A stretch of DNA of 53,342 nt. Origin: Candidatus Dormiibacter inghamiae (lineage in GTDB: Bacteria; Chloroflexota; Dormibacteria; Dormibacterales; Dormibacteraceae). The notes beneath the pieces were generated by a model. It was not told the origin of the DNA, did not search any database, and saw only the letters and a program-made list of their open reading frames with translations. The translations under genes and the position numbers were made by a program. Every line of letters starts with the position of its first letter. The stretch's first letter is position 1. The stretch covers positions 1 to 53,342 of the forward strand of contig JAEKNQ010000051.1 in the NCBI GenBank assembly GCA_016464825.1, read 5' to 3'. Shown here one piece after another: positions 26,340 through 34,724 of the stretch.

Positions 26340-27571
26340 GGGAGCCCCGCGCGACCACGGCGCACGCCGTCAGGACCGACCAGGCGGCGGACCGTTGGCT
26401 CTGGCTGCTCACCTTCGCGCTGGTCGGCTGTGGCCTGATCATGGTCTTCAGCGCCAGCCAGGCGCTCGCCTACGTTCAACACGGTTTCACGCTCTACTAC
26501 TTTCTGCGTCAGGCGCTGTTCGCGGGGCTGGGGCTGACCGCGATGGTGGTCCTCGCCCGCTACGACTATCACCGCCTCCGCCAACATGCGCCGCTTCTGG
26601 CAGCGGCGGCGGCGCTCCTCATGCTGCTCGTGCTGGTGCCCGGGCTGGGCATCAGCGTCAACGGCGCCCGGCGCTGGTTCAGCCTGGGGCCGCTCAGCGC
26701 CTTTCAGCCCTCCGAGCTGGGCAAGCTCGCCTTTGCCGTCTACCTCGCTCACTGGGTTGCCAAGCGCGGGGACCGACTCCGGAGCCTGGCCGACGGCTTC
26801 TTACCGCTGGCCATCATGCTTGCGTTCGTACTTGGCGTGCTGATGCTGCAGCGCGACCTCGGCACCGCCATGATCACCTGCTCCATCTTCATAGCCGTCT
26901 ACTTCGCCGGCGGCGGGCGTAAGGGCCACCTGCTGCTGCTCATGGCCCTGCTCCTGGCGGCCTTCTTCCTCCTGATCACTTTTGAGAGCTATCGCTCCCA
27001 GCGGCTGGGCGCGTTCTTGGACCCCTTCAAGGACCCACTCGGCGTCGGTTTCCAGTCCAGCCAGGGGCTCCTGGCCCTGGGCAGCGGCGGCCTCACAGGC
27101 GTCGGCCTGGGCCACTCCATTCAGAAGTACTCCTGGCTGCCCGCGGCGCACACAGACTTCATCTTCGCCATCGTCGGTGAGGAGACGGGACTGCTGGGCA
27201 CGACTGCGCTGCTGGGCGCCTTCACGCTGCTCGGCATCCGCGGCTACCGGGTGGCGATGCGGGCCGCCGACCGCTTCGGGATGGCGCTGGCAACAGGCAT
27301 CACGACCTGGATAGTCTTTCAGGCTCTGCTCAATATGGGCACCGTCACCGACACGATCCCGGTCACTGGCGTGCCCCTGCCCTTCATCAGCTACGGCGGC
27401 TCCGCACTCGCCATCTGCATGGCGGCTATCGGCGTGCTGCTCAACATCAGCCGGCAGGGCTCAGACCAGCCCCACCTGCGCAGGAGGTTGGATGCGACTC
27501 TTGATCTCGGGCGGCGGCACAGGCGGTCACCTGTCCCCGGCGCTCGCCGTCGCTCAAGCGTTCAGCGCTGA
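26336..27571 (+). CDS. ftsW: Lipid II polymerase FtsW (SEDS)
   Basis: The septal glycosyltransferase of the SEDS family, working with FtsI. 411 residues, about 10 membrane segments, with VFSASQALAY, NGARRWFSLGPLSAFQPSELGK, MLQRDLGTAM, DFIFAIVGEETGLLG and GVPLPFISYGGSALA. The P-x-S-Y-G-G and Q-P-S-E-L-x-K signatures are clear. The C-terminal tail is basic (RRRLDATLDLGRRHRRSPVP) and runs 80 bp into murG, an unusually long overlap for this cluster. The start ATG overlaps the murD stop. Confidence 0.95.
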   Translation: MREPRATTAHAVRTDQAADRWLWLLTFALVGCGLIMVFSASQALAYVQHGFTLYYFLRQALFAGLGLTAMVVLARYDYHRLRQHAPLLAAAAALLMLLVLVPGLGISVNGARRWFSLGPLSAFQPSELGKLAFAVYLAHWVAKRGDRLRSLADGFLPLAIMLAFVLGVLMLQRDLGTAMITCSIFIAVYFAGGGRKGHLLLLMALLLAAFFLLITFESYRSQRLGAFLDPFKDPLGVGFQSSQGLLALGSGGLTGVGLGHSIQKYSWLPAAHTDFIFAIVGEETGLLGTTALLGAFTLLGIRGYRVAMRAADRFGMALATGITTWIVFQALLNMGTVTDTIPVTGVPLPFISYGGSALAICMAAIGVLLNISRQGSDQPHLRRRLDATLDLGRRHRRSPVPGARRRSSVQR

Positions 27572-28529
27572 GGAGCCCGACGCGGAGATCCTGCTGGTCG
27601 GGAGGAGCGGCGGGCTGGAGGAGCGTCTGGTGCCGGCCCTGGGCCTTCAGCTGGAAACAATCCGCGTGCGCGGGCTGAATCGCGACGCCGTCTGGACGAA
27701 CCTGGCGCTGCCGGCACTGCTGCCGGCGGCGCTGGTTCGGGGGCTGCGCATAGTGAACAGGTTTCGGCCTCACGTTGTGCTGGGTGTGGGCGGCTACGTG
27801 ATGATGCCCTGCATCGCAGCGGCGCGATTGCGCGGGGTGCCCTACGTGCTCCAGGTTTCCGAAGCAGGCGGGCTGGCCAATCGGCTCGCCAGGCCGGGTG
27901 CGGCAGCCGCCTGCGTAACCTTCGCCGCCGACGTGGAGGGCTTTCCCACCCCCCGCACGGTGTTCACCGGCCAGCCGCTCCGCCCCGGCTTCCGCCGCGG
28001 CCGGCCGCAAGTGCCGCCCCGAAGGCTGCTGGTCATGGGCGGCAGTCAGGGCGCGCTGCGCCTGAACCAGGCGGTCTGGGAGGCACTGCCCGGCCTGCTG
28101 GAGCGGTTCGCCGAGGTGATCCACCTGACCGGCCGGCAGGGCGAGGCGGAAGCGGCTCCGCACGCTCGGCCGGGCTACAGTCCTCTGACCTTCAGCGACG
28201 ATATGCCGGCTCTGCTCGCGGAGGCAGACCTCGTCGTCTGCCGAGCGGGGGTGGGCACCTGTGCCGAGCTGACGGCCGTCGGACTGCCCGCTGTGCTGGT
28301 GCCGGGGACCTTCGGCGGAGGCCATCAGGAGAAGAACGCGGAGCTGCTGGTCGGCGCGGGCGCGGCCGTGCGGTTGGCCGATTCACTCCTCAACGGGCCG
28401 ACCCTGCTGGAGACGCTGGCAGGCCTCAGCTCGGATCAGCTCACCCGGATGGCCGACGCCTCCGCCAGGCTGGGCAGGCCTGGCGCTGCCCGCGATGTGG
28501 TCCGCGTGCTGCGCGAGGTGGCGGCGTGA
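27492..28529 (+). CDS. murG: UDP-GlcNAc transferase MurG
   Basis: Converts lipid I to lipid II at the inner membrane face. 345 residues with the N-terminal G-loop LLISGGGTGGHLSPALAVA, the second loop VVLGVGGYVMMPCIAAARL, VMGGSQGALRLNQAV near residue 178, and the UDP-GlcNAc site VCRAGVGTCAELTAVGLPAV near 250 followed by HQEKNAELL. The start is ATG 27492 with a perfect AGGAGG site, inside the 3' end of ftsW. The stop overlaps murC as GTGA. Confidence 0.96.
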   Translation: MRLLISGGGTGGHLSPALAVAQAFSAEEPDAEILLVGRSGGLEERLVPALGLQLETIRVRGLNRDAVWTNLALPALLPAALVRGLRIVNRFRPHVVLGVGGYVMMPCIAAARLRGVPYVLQVSEAGGLANRLARPGAAAACVTFAADVEGFPTPRTVFTGQPLRPGFRRGRPQVPPRRLLVMGGSQGALRLNQAVWEALPGLLERFAEVIHLTGRQGEAEAAPHARPGYSPLTFSDDMPALLAEADLVVCRAGVGTCAELTAVGLPAVLVPGTFGGGHQEKNAELLVGAGAAVRLADSLLNGPTLLETLAGLSSDQLTRMADASARLGRPGAARDVVRVLREVAA

Positions 28530-29827
28530 AGCGAGCGCACTTACTGGGGATCGGGGGAGCCGGCGTCTCCGCCCTGGCTCGCGCGCTGCTGAGCCGAGGC
28601 TACGAGGTCTCCGGCTGCGATCTCCGGGAGAGCGACACCACGCGCTCGCTGGCGGCGGAGGGCGCCGGCATCGAGATCGGCCACGGCATAGGGCACGTGA
28701 ACACCCACTTGGACCTGGTCGTTTACAGCGGCGCGGTCCGGGCGGCGGGGCAGGCCGAGCTGGCGGCTGCCCGCGCGGCGGGGATCCGTGTGCTCAGCCG
28801 GGCGGAGCTGCTCGCCGAGCTGATGCAGGAGTTCGAGTCAGTCGCCGTCGCCGGCTCCCATGGCAAGACCACAGTCACTTACATGCTGGGCCACGTGCTG
28901 CAGCGGGCAGGCTGGGACCCGACGGTGTTGGTCGGGGATGGCACCAACTCCCGAGCTGGTCAAAGCCGCTACCTGGTCGCCGAAGCAGATGAGTCGGACG
29001 GCACTCTGGTGCTGCATAGGCCCCGCCACGGCATCCTTACGAACGTCGACTTTGATCATCCCGACCACTTCAGCGGACTGGAGGAGATCGCCACCCTGTT
29101 CCGCAATTTCGTGGCAGTGATCCCCGGTCTGGCGGTCGTGGGCGCCGATGACGAGCGGGCGCGGGAGTTCACATCGGCCGGCCGGCTCCTCACCTACGGG
29201 TTTCATGAGGCGGCTGACTATCGCTGCCGCCGCGGCGCGAGCGGAAGTTTCGAAGCCCTTCGCGGCGAGGTCGTGCTGGCCCGGCTGAAGCTGCCCTTCC
29301 CAGGCCGGCACAACGTGCAGAACGCCACTGGCGCTCTCGCCATGGCGGTGGAGCTCGGCGTGGATCCGGAGGTGGCGGCCGCCGCGCTGGCGGACTTTCC
29401 TGGCGCCCACCGGCGGCTGGAATCGCTGGGCGAGTACCGGGGGGCGCGCCTGCTGGACGACTACGGCCATCACCCGGCCGAGGTGACCAGCACGCTGGCG
29501 GCAGTCCGCGAACTGCGGCCTGAGCGCCTTGTGATCGTGTTCCAGCCCCAGCGATACACGCGCTATGAAGCGCTGCGCGACGACTTCGCCCGCAGCCTGC
29601 TGGGCGCCGATGTGGTAGTGGTCGCCGAGATCTATCCGGCCGGCGAGGCCAATCCGGGTCTCAGCGCGCGGGATCTGGCGGCGGCGGTGCCGGGCGCCCG
29701 TTTCGCTCCCGACCTGGCCGAGGCGCGGCGCCAGGTTGAGCAGCTGGCCAGGCCGGGCGACGTGATCGTGTTCATGGGTGCCGGCGACATCTGGAAGGTG
29801 GGCAGTGAGCTGGCGCAGTCCCGCTAA
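28526..29827 (+). CDS. murC: UDP-MurNAc:L-Ala ligase MurC
   Basis: Adds the first amino acid, L-alanine, to UDP-MurNAc. 433 residues: HLLGIGGAGVSALARALLSR at the start, the ATP site VAVAGSHGKTTVTYMLGHVL near 108, AEADESDGTLV near 155, NVDFDHPDHF near 175, HNVQNATGALAMAVELG near 262 and the C-terminal DDYGHHPAEVTSTLAAVREL near 310. It starts at GTG 28526 overlapping the murG stop, and its end overlaps murB by 23 bp. Confidence 0.96.
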   Translation: MKRAHLLGIGGAGVSALARALLSRGYEVSGCDLRESDTTRSLAAEGAGIEIGHGIGHVNTHLDLVVYSGAVRAAGQAELAAARAAGIRVLSRAELLAELMQEFESVAVAGSHGKTTVTYMLGHVLQRAGWDPTVLVGDGTNSRAGQSRYLVAEADESDGTLVLHRPRHGILTNVDFDHPDHFSGLEEIATLFRNFVAVIPGLAVVGADDERAREFTSAGRLLTYGFHEAADYRCRRGASGSFEALRGEVVLARLKLPFPGRHNVQNATGALAMAVELGVDPEVAAAALADFPGAHRRLESLGEYRGARLLDDYGHHPAEVTSTLAAVRELRPERLVIVFQPQRYTRYEALRDDFARSLLGADVVVVAEIYPAGEANPGLSARDLAAAVPGARFAPDLAEARRQVEQLARPGDVIVFMGAGDIWKVGSELAQSR

Positions 29828-30731
29828 CGAAGGCTGGCTGCGGGACCTCCCGGGCGTACGCCGGGACCAGCCGCTGGCCAGGAACACGTCGTTCAACATC
29901 GGCGGCCCGGCCGACTACTTCCTGGAGAGCGAAACGCCGGCCGAGCTGGTGGCGGCCTGCGACGAGCGTGGCATCCCGTACCGGTTGCTGGGCGCCGGCA
30001 CCAACCTCCTCATCTCAGATGCCGGCGTGGAGGGAGTTGTGATCCGCTGCGTCAACCGCGGCTGGACTGTCCACGGGCGCGAGGTTGTTGCTCAGGCCGG
30101 GCTCAAGATGATGCGGCTTGCTCGCATCTGCGCTGAGCATGACCTGATCGGTTTCGAGTGGGCGATAGGAGTTCCCGGAACAATTGGCGGCGCCGTCTGC
30201 CAGAACGCCGGCTGCTGGGGCGGTCAGCTCAGCGATGTTCTGCTCGACGTCGCCGGTCTCATCCCGGGTGAGGGGCCCAGGCGATGGCAGGCCGGCGAGC
30301 TGGGCCTGGGTTACCGCAGCTCGGCACTCCGCCAGGGCCGCTGGCCGGGGGCACTGGTCGAAACCGCCACCATCCGGCTGGCGCCCGGCGACGGGGCGGC
30401 CGCCAAGGGCGATATGGCCCGGCTCACCGTGGAGCGCAACCGCACCCAGCCGATCAAGAGCAAGAACTGTGGCAGCGTCTTCAAGAACCCGCCGGGCGAC
30501 TCGGCCGGCCGCCTGATCGAAGCCGCCGGTCTGCGCGGGGCGAGGGAGGGTGCGGCTCAGATCTCCGAGCAGCACGCTAACTTCATCATCAACCACGGCG
30601 GGGCCACGGCGGCGGACGTACTGGAGCTCATCGAGCGGGCGCGCCGCCGCGTGCGGGAGCGGTTCGGCCTCGACCTGGAGCCGGAGGTGGAGGCGATCGG
30701 CCGCGAGGCTGTGGTGGGAAGGGCCTCGTGA
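29805..30731 (+). CDS. murB: UDP-N-acetylenolpyruvoylglucosamine reductase MurB
   Basis: The FAD enzyme completing UDP-MurNAc synthesis. About 308 residues with ARNTSFNIGGPADYFLE, LLGAGTNLLISDAGVEGVVI, FEWAIGVPGTIGGAVCQNAG near residue 120 and the catalytic serine block KNCGSVFKNPPGDSAGRLIE near 220. The last part, GAAQISEQHANFIINHGGAT, is the substrate loop end. The start is GTG 29805, chosen over GTG 29778 because GGAAGG lies at proper distance. murC-murB-ddl-ftsQ order is conserved across many phyla. Confidence 0.94.
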   Translation: MSWRSPANEGWLRDLPGVRRDQPLARNTSFNIGGPADYFLESETPAELVAACDERGIPYRLLGAGTNLLISDAGVEGVVIRCVNRGWTVHGREVVAQAGLKMMRLARICAEHDLIGFEWAIGVPGTIGGAVCQNAGCWGGQLSDVLLDVAGLIPGEGPRRWQAGELGLGYRSSALRQGRWPGALVETATIRLAPGDGAAAKGDMARLTVERNRTQPIKSKNCGSVFKNPPGDSAGRLIEAAGLRGAREGAAQISEQHANFIINHGGATAADVLELIERARRRVRERFGLDLEPEVEAIGREAVVGRAS

Positions 30732-31660
30732 GGGTGGCGGTTCTCTGCGGTGGCCGATCGGCCGAGCGTGAGGTGTCGCTCCGCTCAGGCGGTCAGGTGG
30801 CCGCGGCCCTGCGGAGCTGCAATCACGAAGTCGAGGTGGTGGATGCCGACGAGCAGGTCTGGGAGCGTCTCCGGGATGGCCGCTTCGGAGCCGTGTTCAT
30901 CGCCCTGCACGGGCGGCTGGGTGAGGACGGGACAGTGCAGGGAATGCTCGAGCTGTTGGGCTTGCCCTACACAGCTTCAGGGGTGCTGGCCAGCGCTCTC
31001 TGCATCGACAAGACCCGCACCAACCGGCTGCTGGCGGCGGCCGGCTTGGCGGTCCCCGAATTCATCGAGGTGGAGGCCGAGGCAGCCGAGGAGTTGGTGG
31101 CGCGCTTCGGCCTGCCGCTGGTGCTCAAGCCTGTAAGGGAGGGGTCAACGCTCGGGCTGACCATCGCCCGCAACGTGGATGCGGCCGCGAGCGGCCTGCT
31201 CCTGGCCGGCCGCTATGACCGCCGCGTCCTGGCTCAGCGCTTCGTGCCAGGCGTCGAGATCACCCTGGGTGTGCTGGCCACGCCCGAGCTGCAGCTGCTG
31301 CCCTCGCTGGAGATCACCTACGAGAATGAGACCTACGACTACGACGCCAAGTACTCGGCCGGCCGCAGCCACCACATAATCCCTGCCCGAATCAGCGCCG
31401 AGGCGATTCAGCGGGCAGAGGCCGACGCCGCAACCGCCTTTCAGGCGTTGGGCTGCGAGGGCATGGCGCGCGTCGACTTCATAGTCGACGGGGCAGGCAT
31501 CCCATGGCTGCTCGAGGTCAACACAGTGCCCGGTCTGACTGAGGTCTCACTTCTGCCTGACGCGGCCCGCGCGGCGGGAATCAGCTTTGAGGAGCTCTGC
31601 CAGCGACTGTTGGACCATGCTGTCGGGCGGCGGCAGCAGCAGGTGGGTCCCGGAGTATGA
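30728..31660 (+). CDS. ddl: D-alanine--D-alanine ligase
   Basis: Joins two D-alanines for the pentapeptide tip. 310 residues, ATP-grasp fold: VAVLCGGRSAEREVSLRSG, FIALHGRLGEDGTVQGMLEL near residue 58, LASALCIDKTRTNRLL near 92, PLVLKPVREGSTLGLTIARN near 130, YDYDAKYSAGRS near 202 and the metal loop LLEVNTVPGLTEVSLLP near 260. The tyrosine before D-x-K-Y fits a D-Ala-D-Ala rather than D-Ala-D-Lac enzyme. GTGA overlap with murB, ATGA overlap with ftsQ. Confidence 0.95.
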   Translation: MRVAVLCGGRSAEREVSLRSGGQVAAALRSCNHEVEVVDADEQVWERLRDGRFGAVFIALHGRLGEDGTVQGMLELLGLPYTASGVLASALCIDKTRTNRLLAAAGLAVPEFIEVEAEAAEELVARFGLPLVLKPVREGSTLGLTIARNVDAAASGLLLAGRYDRRVLAQRFVPGVEITLGVLATPELQLLPSLEITYENETYDYDAKYSAGRSHHIIPARISAEAIQRAEADAATAFQALGCEGMARVDFIVDGAGIPWLLEVNTVPGLTEVSLLPDAARAAGISFEELCQRLLDHAVGRRQQQVGPGV

Positions 31661-32673
31661 GGGGAGAGCCTCGCCAGCGTCGATCAAGGCAGGGCCGCGA
31701 CTGGCGCAGCTGGTTCGGGCGCTTCCTGCCGGAGCGACCGGCTGACCGGCCCCGGCGGGGGTCCCGGCCGCGCTCTCGGCGGCCCGCAGACCCGGCCGCG
31801 AGGCGGTCGCGCTGGCTGGGCCTGGGACTTGCCGGCGGTTCCGCGCTGGCGCTCCTGGCGCTGCTCTCGGCCCCTATCTTCGCAGTGGCCGATGTCCATA
31901 TCTCCGGCACCCGGCATCTGAGCCAGACGGAAGTAGTTCGCCTCGCAGGCCTAGACACCTCAGCGTCGGTCTATTCACTTGACGAAGGCACCGCCAAGCA
32001 GCGGCTGGAGTCATCGCCCTGGGTGCGCACCGCCCAAGTGACGGCCTCGCTTCCGGCGCAGGTTTCCATCCAGGTGGAGGAATGGCAGCCCGTGGCAACC
32101 TTCCGCTCCGGCGGCGCTGCACTGTGGTACCTCTCCAGCCAGTCGGTAGCCCTGGGCCAAGTACCGGCTGGCGCTGACGTCGCGGGCCTGGTGGCGATCC
32201 AGGGGCCGCCGGGCCGCGAGCCGAAGGCGGGCGCCAGACCGCTTGAACCGAGGCTGCTCGTCGACCTCGTAAACCTCGACCGGCAGCTGCCGGCGTTGAC
32301 AGGCCAGCAGGTCAAGCGCTTCGAGATCGATGGCTGCGGCAATTTGAACCTGGTGACTGCGAAAGGCTGGACAGCCCTGTTCGGGCGCGTGCTCACACCA
32401 GAGGAGCTGGCAGCCTTCCCCGGCAAGGTGACCAGTCTGCAGACGCTGGCCCGCTCTGGGGTTGTGGACTTCAACAGCCCTGATTTGACCTACGTGAACG
32501 TGGAGAACGCAGGGAACCCGGCAGTCGGCTACAAGCCCAAGCCGACCCCTACACCCAAGCCCACACCGACGCCCAAGCCGACTACCACACCCAGGGGTCC
32601 GGCCACGGCCGCGCCGACGGCTACGCCGTCAGCGCCGCTCGCCCCGCAGCTAACGGTGCCGGCATGCGTCTGA
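31657..32673 (+). CDS. ftsQ: Cell division protein FtsQ with P/T-rich tail
   Basis: A 338-residue bitopic divisome protein. A long Arg-rich cytoplasmic N-terminus is followed by one transmembrane segment near residues 52-72 (LAGGSALALLALLSAPIFAV) and the POTRA domain (ADVHISGTRHLSQTEVVRLA). The FtsQ domain follows (SSPWVRTAQVTASLPAQVSI, then VQVEEWQPVATFRSGG). After VDFNSPDLTYVNVENAGNPA the protein continues for about 50 residues as Pro/Thr/Lys repeats (PKPTPTPKPTPTPKP), ending in P-A-C-V. That tail is not part of ordinary FtsQ. It lies outside the membrane and may span the wall. ATGA overlap with ddl; the 3' end overlaps sbp. Confidence 0.92.
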   Translation: MRGEPRQRRSRQGRDWRSWFGRFLPERPADRPRRGSRPRSRRPADPAARRSRWLGLGLAGGSALALLALLSAPIFAVADVHISGTRHLSQTEVVRLAGLDTSASVYSLDEGTAKQRLESSPWVRTAQVTASLPAQVSIQVEEWQPVATFRSGGAALWYLSSQSVALGQVPAGADVAGLVAIQGPPGREPKAGARPLEPRLLVDLVNLDRQLPALTGQQVKRFEIDGCGNLNLVTAKGWTALFGRVLTPEELAAFPGKVTSLQTLARSGVVDFNSPDLTYVNVENAGNPAVGYKPKPTPTPKPTPTPKPTTTPRGPATAAPTATPSAPLAPQLTVPACV

Positions 32674-32996
32674 TCCTCCTCGCGGTCGTCTGCGTGGTGG
32701 CCGGAATTGCGCTCGGCCTGCTCTCGCCTGTCACCATCCCGACCACCTACGCGCGCTACACGGCAGTGGCACTCCTGGCGGGCCTCGACTCGATCTTCGG
32801 CGCACTCAAGTCCCAGCTGGCCAGCACGTTCGAGCCTCGCATCTTCCTCTCGGGGCTGATCACAAACAGCCTCCTGGCAGCGGGACTTACCTATTTCGGC
32901 GACAAGCTGGGGGTCGACCTGTCGATAGCTGCCATCGTCGCCTTCGGCGTGCGCATCTTCAACAATCTGGCCGCCATCCGCAGGCACTACATCTAG
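32664..32996 (+). CDS. sbp: Small basic protein Sbp (DUF1290)
   Basis: A 110-residue membrane protein with three hydrophobic segments, matching the DUF1290 small basic protein found near ftsQ/ftsA in Gram-positive and related phyla. Typical blocks are GIALGLLSPVTIPTTYARYT, ALLAGLDSIFGALKSQLAST and VAFGVRIFNNLAAIRRHYI. The function is unknown. It starts 10 bp before the end of ftsQ. It is the last gene before hairpins and a new promoter, so it probably closes the first dcw transcript. Confidence 0.92.
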   Translation: MRLILLAVVCVVAGIALGLLSPVTIPTTYARYTAVALLAGLDSIFGALKSQLASTFEPRIFLSGLITNSLLAAGLTYFGDKLGVDLSIAAIVAFGVRIFNNLAAIRRHYI

Positions 32997-33001
32997 CGGC
33001 A

Positions 33002-33023
33002 GGGGAGGCAGGCCTGCCCCTCC
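33002..33023 (+). terminator. Hairpin after sbp
   Basis: GGGGAGGCAGG (33002-33012) pairs with CCTGCCCCTCC (33013-33023) around a 12-bp palindrome, with one mismatch and one G-T pair; a few central bases must open as loop. It lies 6 bp after the sbp stop. There is no T run, so it may stall or protect the 3' end rather than act as a strict terminator. Confidence 0.45.
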
Positions 33024-33109
33024 AGCACCCGCCAGCGCGCCACCCGAAGGCAGTCTGCGCACGTGAATTGTGGTTCGTGTCGTCGGCCGGCCCAAACACC
33101 AGATAAGCC

Positions 33110-33129
33110 GGTGCCGAGCGATCGGCACC
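33110..33129 (+). other. 8-bp hairpin with GCGA tetraloop upstream of PftsA
   Basis: GGTGCCGA (33110-33117), loop GCGA, TCGGCACC (33122-33129). The GNRA loop on a perfect stem suggests a stable RNA hairpin at the end of the murB-ddl-ftsQ-sbp transcript or upstream of the ftsA promoter. Confidence 0.5.
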
Positions 33130-33150
33130 CAACATCTGGGCAACATCAGC

Positions 33151-33180
33151 TTCGCCAAACGCCTCCCCAAGCGGTATACT
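33151..33180 (+). promoter_or_regulatory. Putative ftsA-ftsZ promoter
   Basis: A near-consensus -10 TATACT at 33175-33180, 18 bp after a weak -35 TTCGCC (33151-33156). Transcription would start near 33187, about 50-70 nt before ftsA. A GGAGG at 33219-33223 follows. Confidence 0.55.
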
Positions 33181-33255
33181 CACCAAGACCCGCCAGGTCT
33201 TTCTCTAAATCTTCTATCGGAGGCTCCTCTACAACCCTTGTCCAGGCGGAAGCGG

Positions 33256-34470
33256 ATGGTCGGACTCGACCTCGGAACGAGCAAGGTGGCAGCGGTCATC
33301 GCCGAGGCTGACGAGTATGGCCAGCTCAACGTAACAGGCGTCGGTGAGGCTGCTTGCGAGGGGCTGCGCAAGGGCTCGGTGGTGAACATCGAGAAGACGG
33401 TGCAGGCTGTCCAGCAGGCAATCCTCATCGCTGAGCGCATGGCGGGGGTGCGGAGCGAGGGTGTGATAGTCTCCCTCGGCGGACCTCAGATCCTCTCGCG
33501 GACGGGCCAGGGGGTGATAGCCGTGAGCCGCCCCGACCACGAGATCGGTCAGGACGACGTCGACCGCGTGGTCGAGGCGTCCCGCGCGATCAGCATCCCG
33601 AACGACCGTCAGGTCATCCACGTGCTGCCGCGTGGCTTCAAGGTCGACAGCCAGGAGGGCGTGAAGGACGCCGTGGGCATGAACGGCCGCCGCCTCGAGG
33701 TGGAGACCCAGATAGTCACAGGGTCCGGCACAGCCGTGCAGAACGTCATCAAGTGCGTCCATCAGAGCGGTCTCGATGTGGACGAGGTAGTCACACAAGG
33801 GCTGGCCTCGGGCGACGGCGTGCTCACAGCGAATGAGATGGACCTGGGCGTCTGCCTCATCGACATCGGGGCCGGCACCAGTGACGTCGCTCTCTATGAA
33901 GAGAGCTCTCCGATGCACGTGGCGGTTCTGCCGGTGGGCGGCAACCATGTGACCAACGACATAGCCATCGGTCTTCGCACCACTCTGAATGAGGCGGAGA
34001 TGCTGAAGCTCAACTACGGGCACACCCTGCCGGAGGTGATCCCTCACGAGGAGAGGATCGACGTTCGCCAGGTCGGCGGCGATCGCCTGCAGCCAACCCC
34101 GAGGCGGTTTTTGGCCGAGATCATCGGTCCACGTATGCGCGAGATCTTCCATCTCGCCTGGGAGGAGGTGAGGCGGAGCGGATACGAGGGGCCGCTGCCG
34201 GCAGGCGTGGTGGTGACGGGAGGCGGTGCTCGGCTGATGGGCACCACCGATGCGGCGCTGGCGGTGTTCGACACTTCGGTGCGCCTGGGCCTGCCGACAG
34301 GTGTGGGCGGCCTGGCCGACCGGGTCGCGGCGCCTTCCTTCGCGGCGGCGGTCGGCCTCTGCAAGTGGGGCCAGCGGGCGCAGCCGGCCGCCGGCCGCAG
34401 CCAGGCGGAGACTGCAGCCTTCGCCGGCGCCTACCAGAAGACAGTGAGATGGCTCCGTGACTTCTTCTAG
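33256..34470 (+). CDS. ftsA: Cell division protein FtsA
   Basis: The actin-like protein (404 residues) that tethers FtsZ to the membrane. It shows the phosphate-1 loop GLDLGTSKVAAVIAE at the very start, the 1C domain with VIHVLPRGFKVDSQEGVKD near residue 120, phosphate-2 CLIDIGAGTSDVALYEE near 200, and the adenosine loop AGVVVTGGGARLMG near 318. The C-terminus ends KTVRWLRDFF, an amphipathic helix suited to membrane binding. The start is ATG 33256. A TTG at 33238 (S-R-R-K-R before M-V-G-L-D) is a good alternative, with GGAGG 14 nt upstream of it. The 240 bp in front carry hairpins and a promoter, so ftsA-ftsZ can be expressed apart from the mur genes. Confidence 0.95.
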   Translation: MVGLDLGTSKVAAVIAEADEYGQLNVTGVGEAACEGLRKGSVVNIEKTVQAVQQAILIAERMAGVRSEGVIVSLGGPQILSRTGQGVIAVSRPDHEIGQDDVDRVVEASRAISIPNDRQVIHVLPRGFKVDSQEGVKDAVGMNGRRLEVETQIVTGSGTAVQNVIKCVHQSGLDVDEVVTQGLASGDGVLTANEMDLGVCLIDIGAGTSDVALYEESSPMHVAVLPVGGNHVTNDIAIGLRTTLNEAEMLKLNYGHTLPEVIPHEERIDVRQVGGDRLQPTPRRFLAEIIGPRMREIFHLAWEEVRRSGYEGPLPAGVVVTGGGARLMGTTDAALAVFDTSVRLGLPTGVGGLADRVAAPSFAAAVGLCKWGQRAQPAAGRSQAETAAFAGAYQKTVRWLRDFF

Positions 34471-34638
34471 AGGTGGGGCAGGGAACACGGCCGAGAGATT
34501 GTGGGTCCAGGTGGGCCAGCTCCAAGGAGCCATTGAGCGCCGCAGTGAGTGTATGGCCGATACGCGCAGCGAGGACCGCAGGAGATGACTCGCATGGGCG
34601 AGCAAGATCCGGCCGGGCTATCCGGCCGCACCTCTAGA
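34466..34638 (+). ncRNA. Candidate structured RNA between ftsA and ftsZ
   Basis: A closing helix TCTAGAGGTG (34466-34475) with CACCTCTAGA (34629-34638), 10 bp perfect, encloses several hairpins. These are GCTC/GAGC with a CAAG loop (34519-34530), GTGTAT/ATACGC with loop GGCCG (34549-34565), CTCGC/GCGAG with loop ATGG (34589-34602) and CGGCCGG/CCGGCCG with loop GCTAT (34610-34628). The last one abuts the closing helix. The ftsA stop codon lies inside the closing helix. Only the sequence of this one genome supports it, so it may be chance or a leader regulating ftsZ. Confidence 0.4.
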
Positions 34639-34724
34639 TGCCCCGTCGCGAGCGGCGGAGAACCAACCAAGGAATTCAGATTGCGATCCAGCTGGGGTTT
34701 TTGAACGAAATGCAGGAGGAGACC

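Noticed and set aside
32529..32650. Tandem array resembling a CRISPR or minisatellite in ftsQ
   Set aside because: The CCCAAGCC-type repetition only encodes the P-K-P-T tail; there are no spacers and it is in frame with ftsQ.
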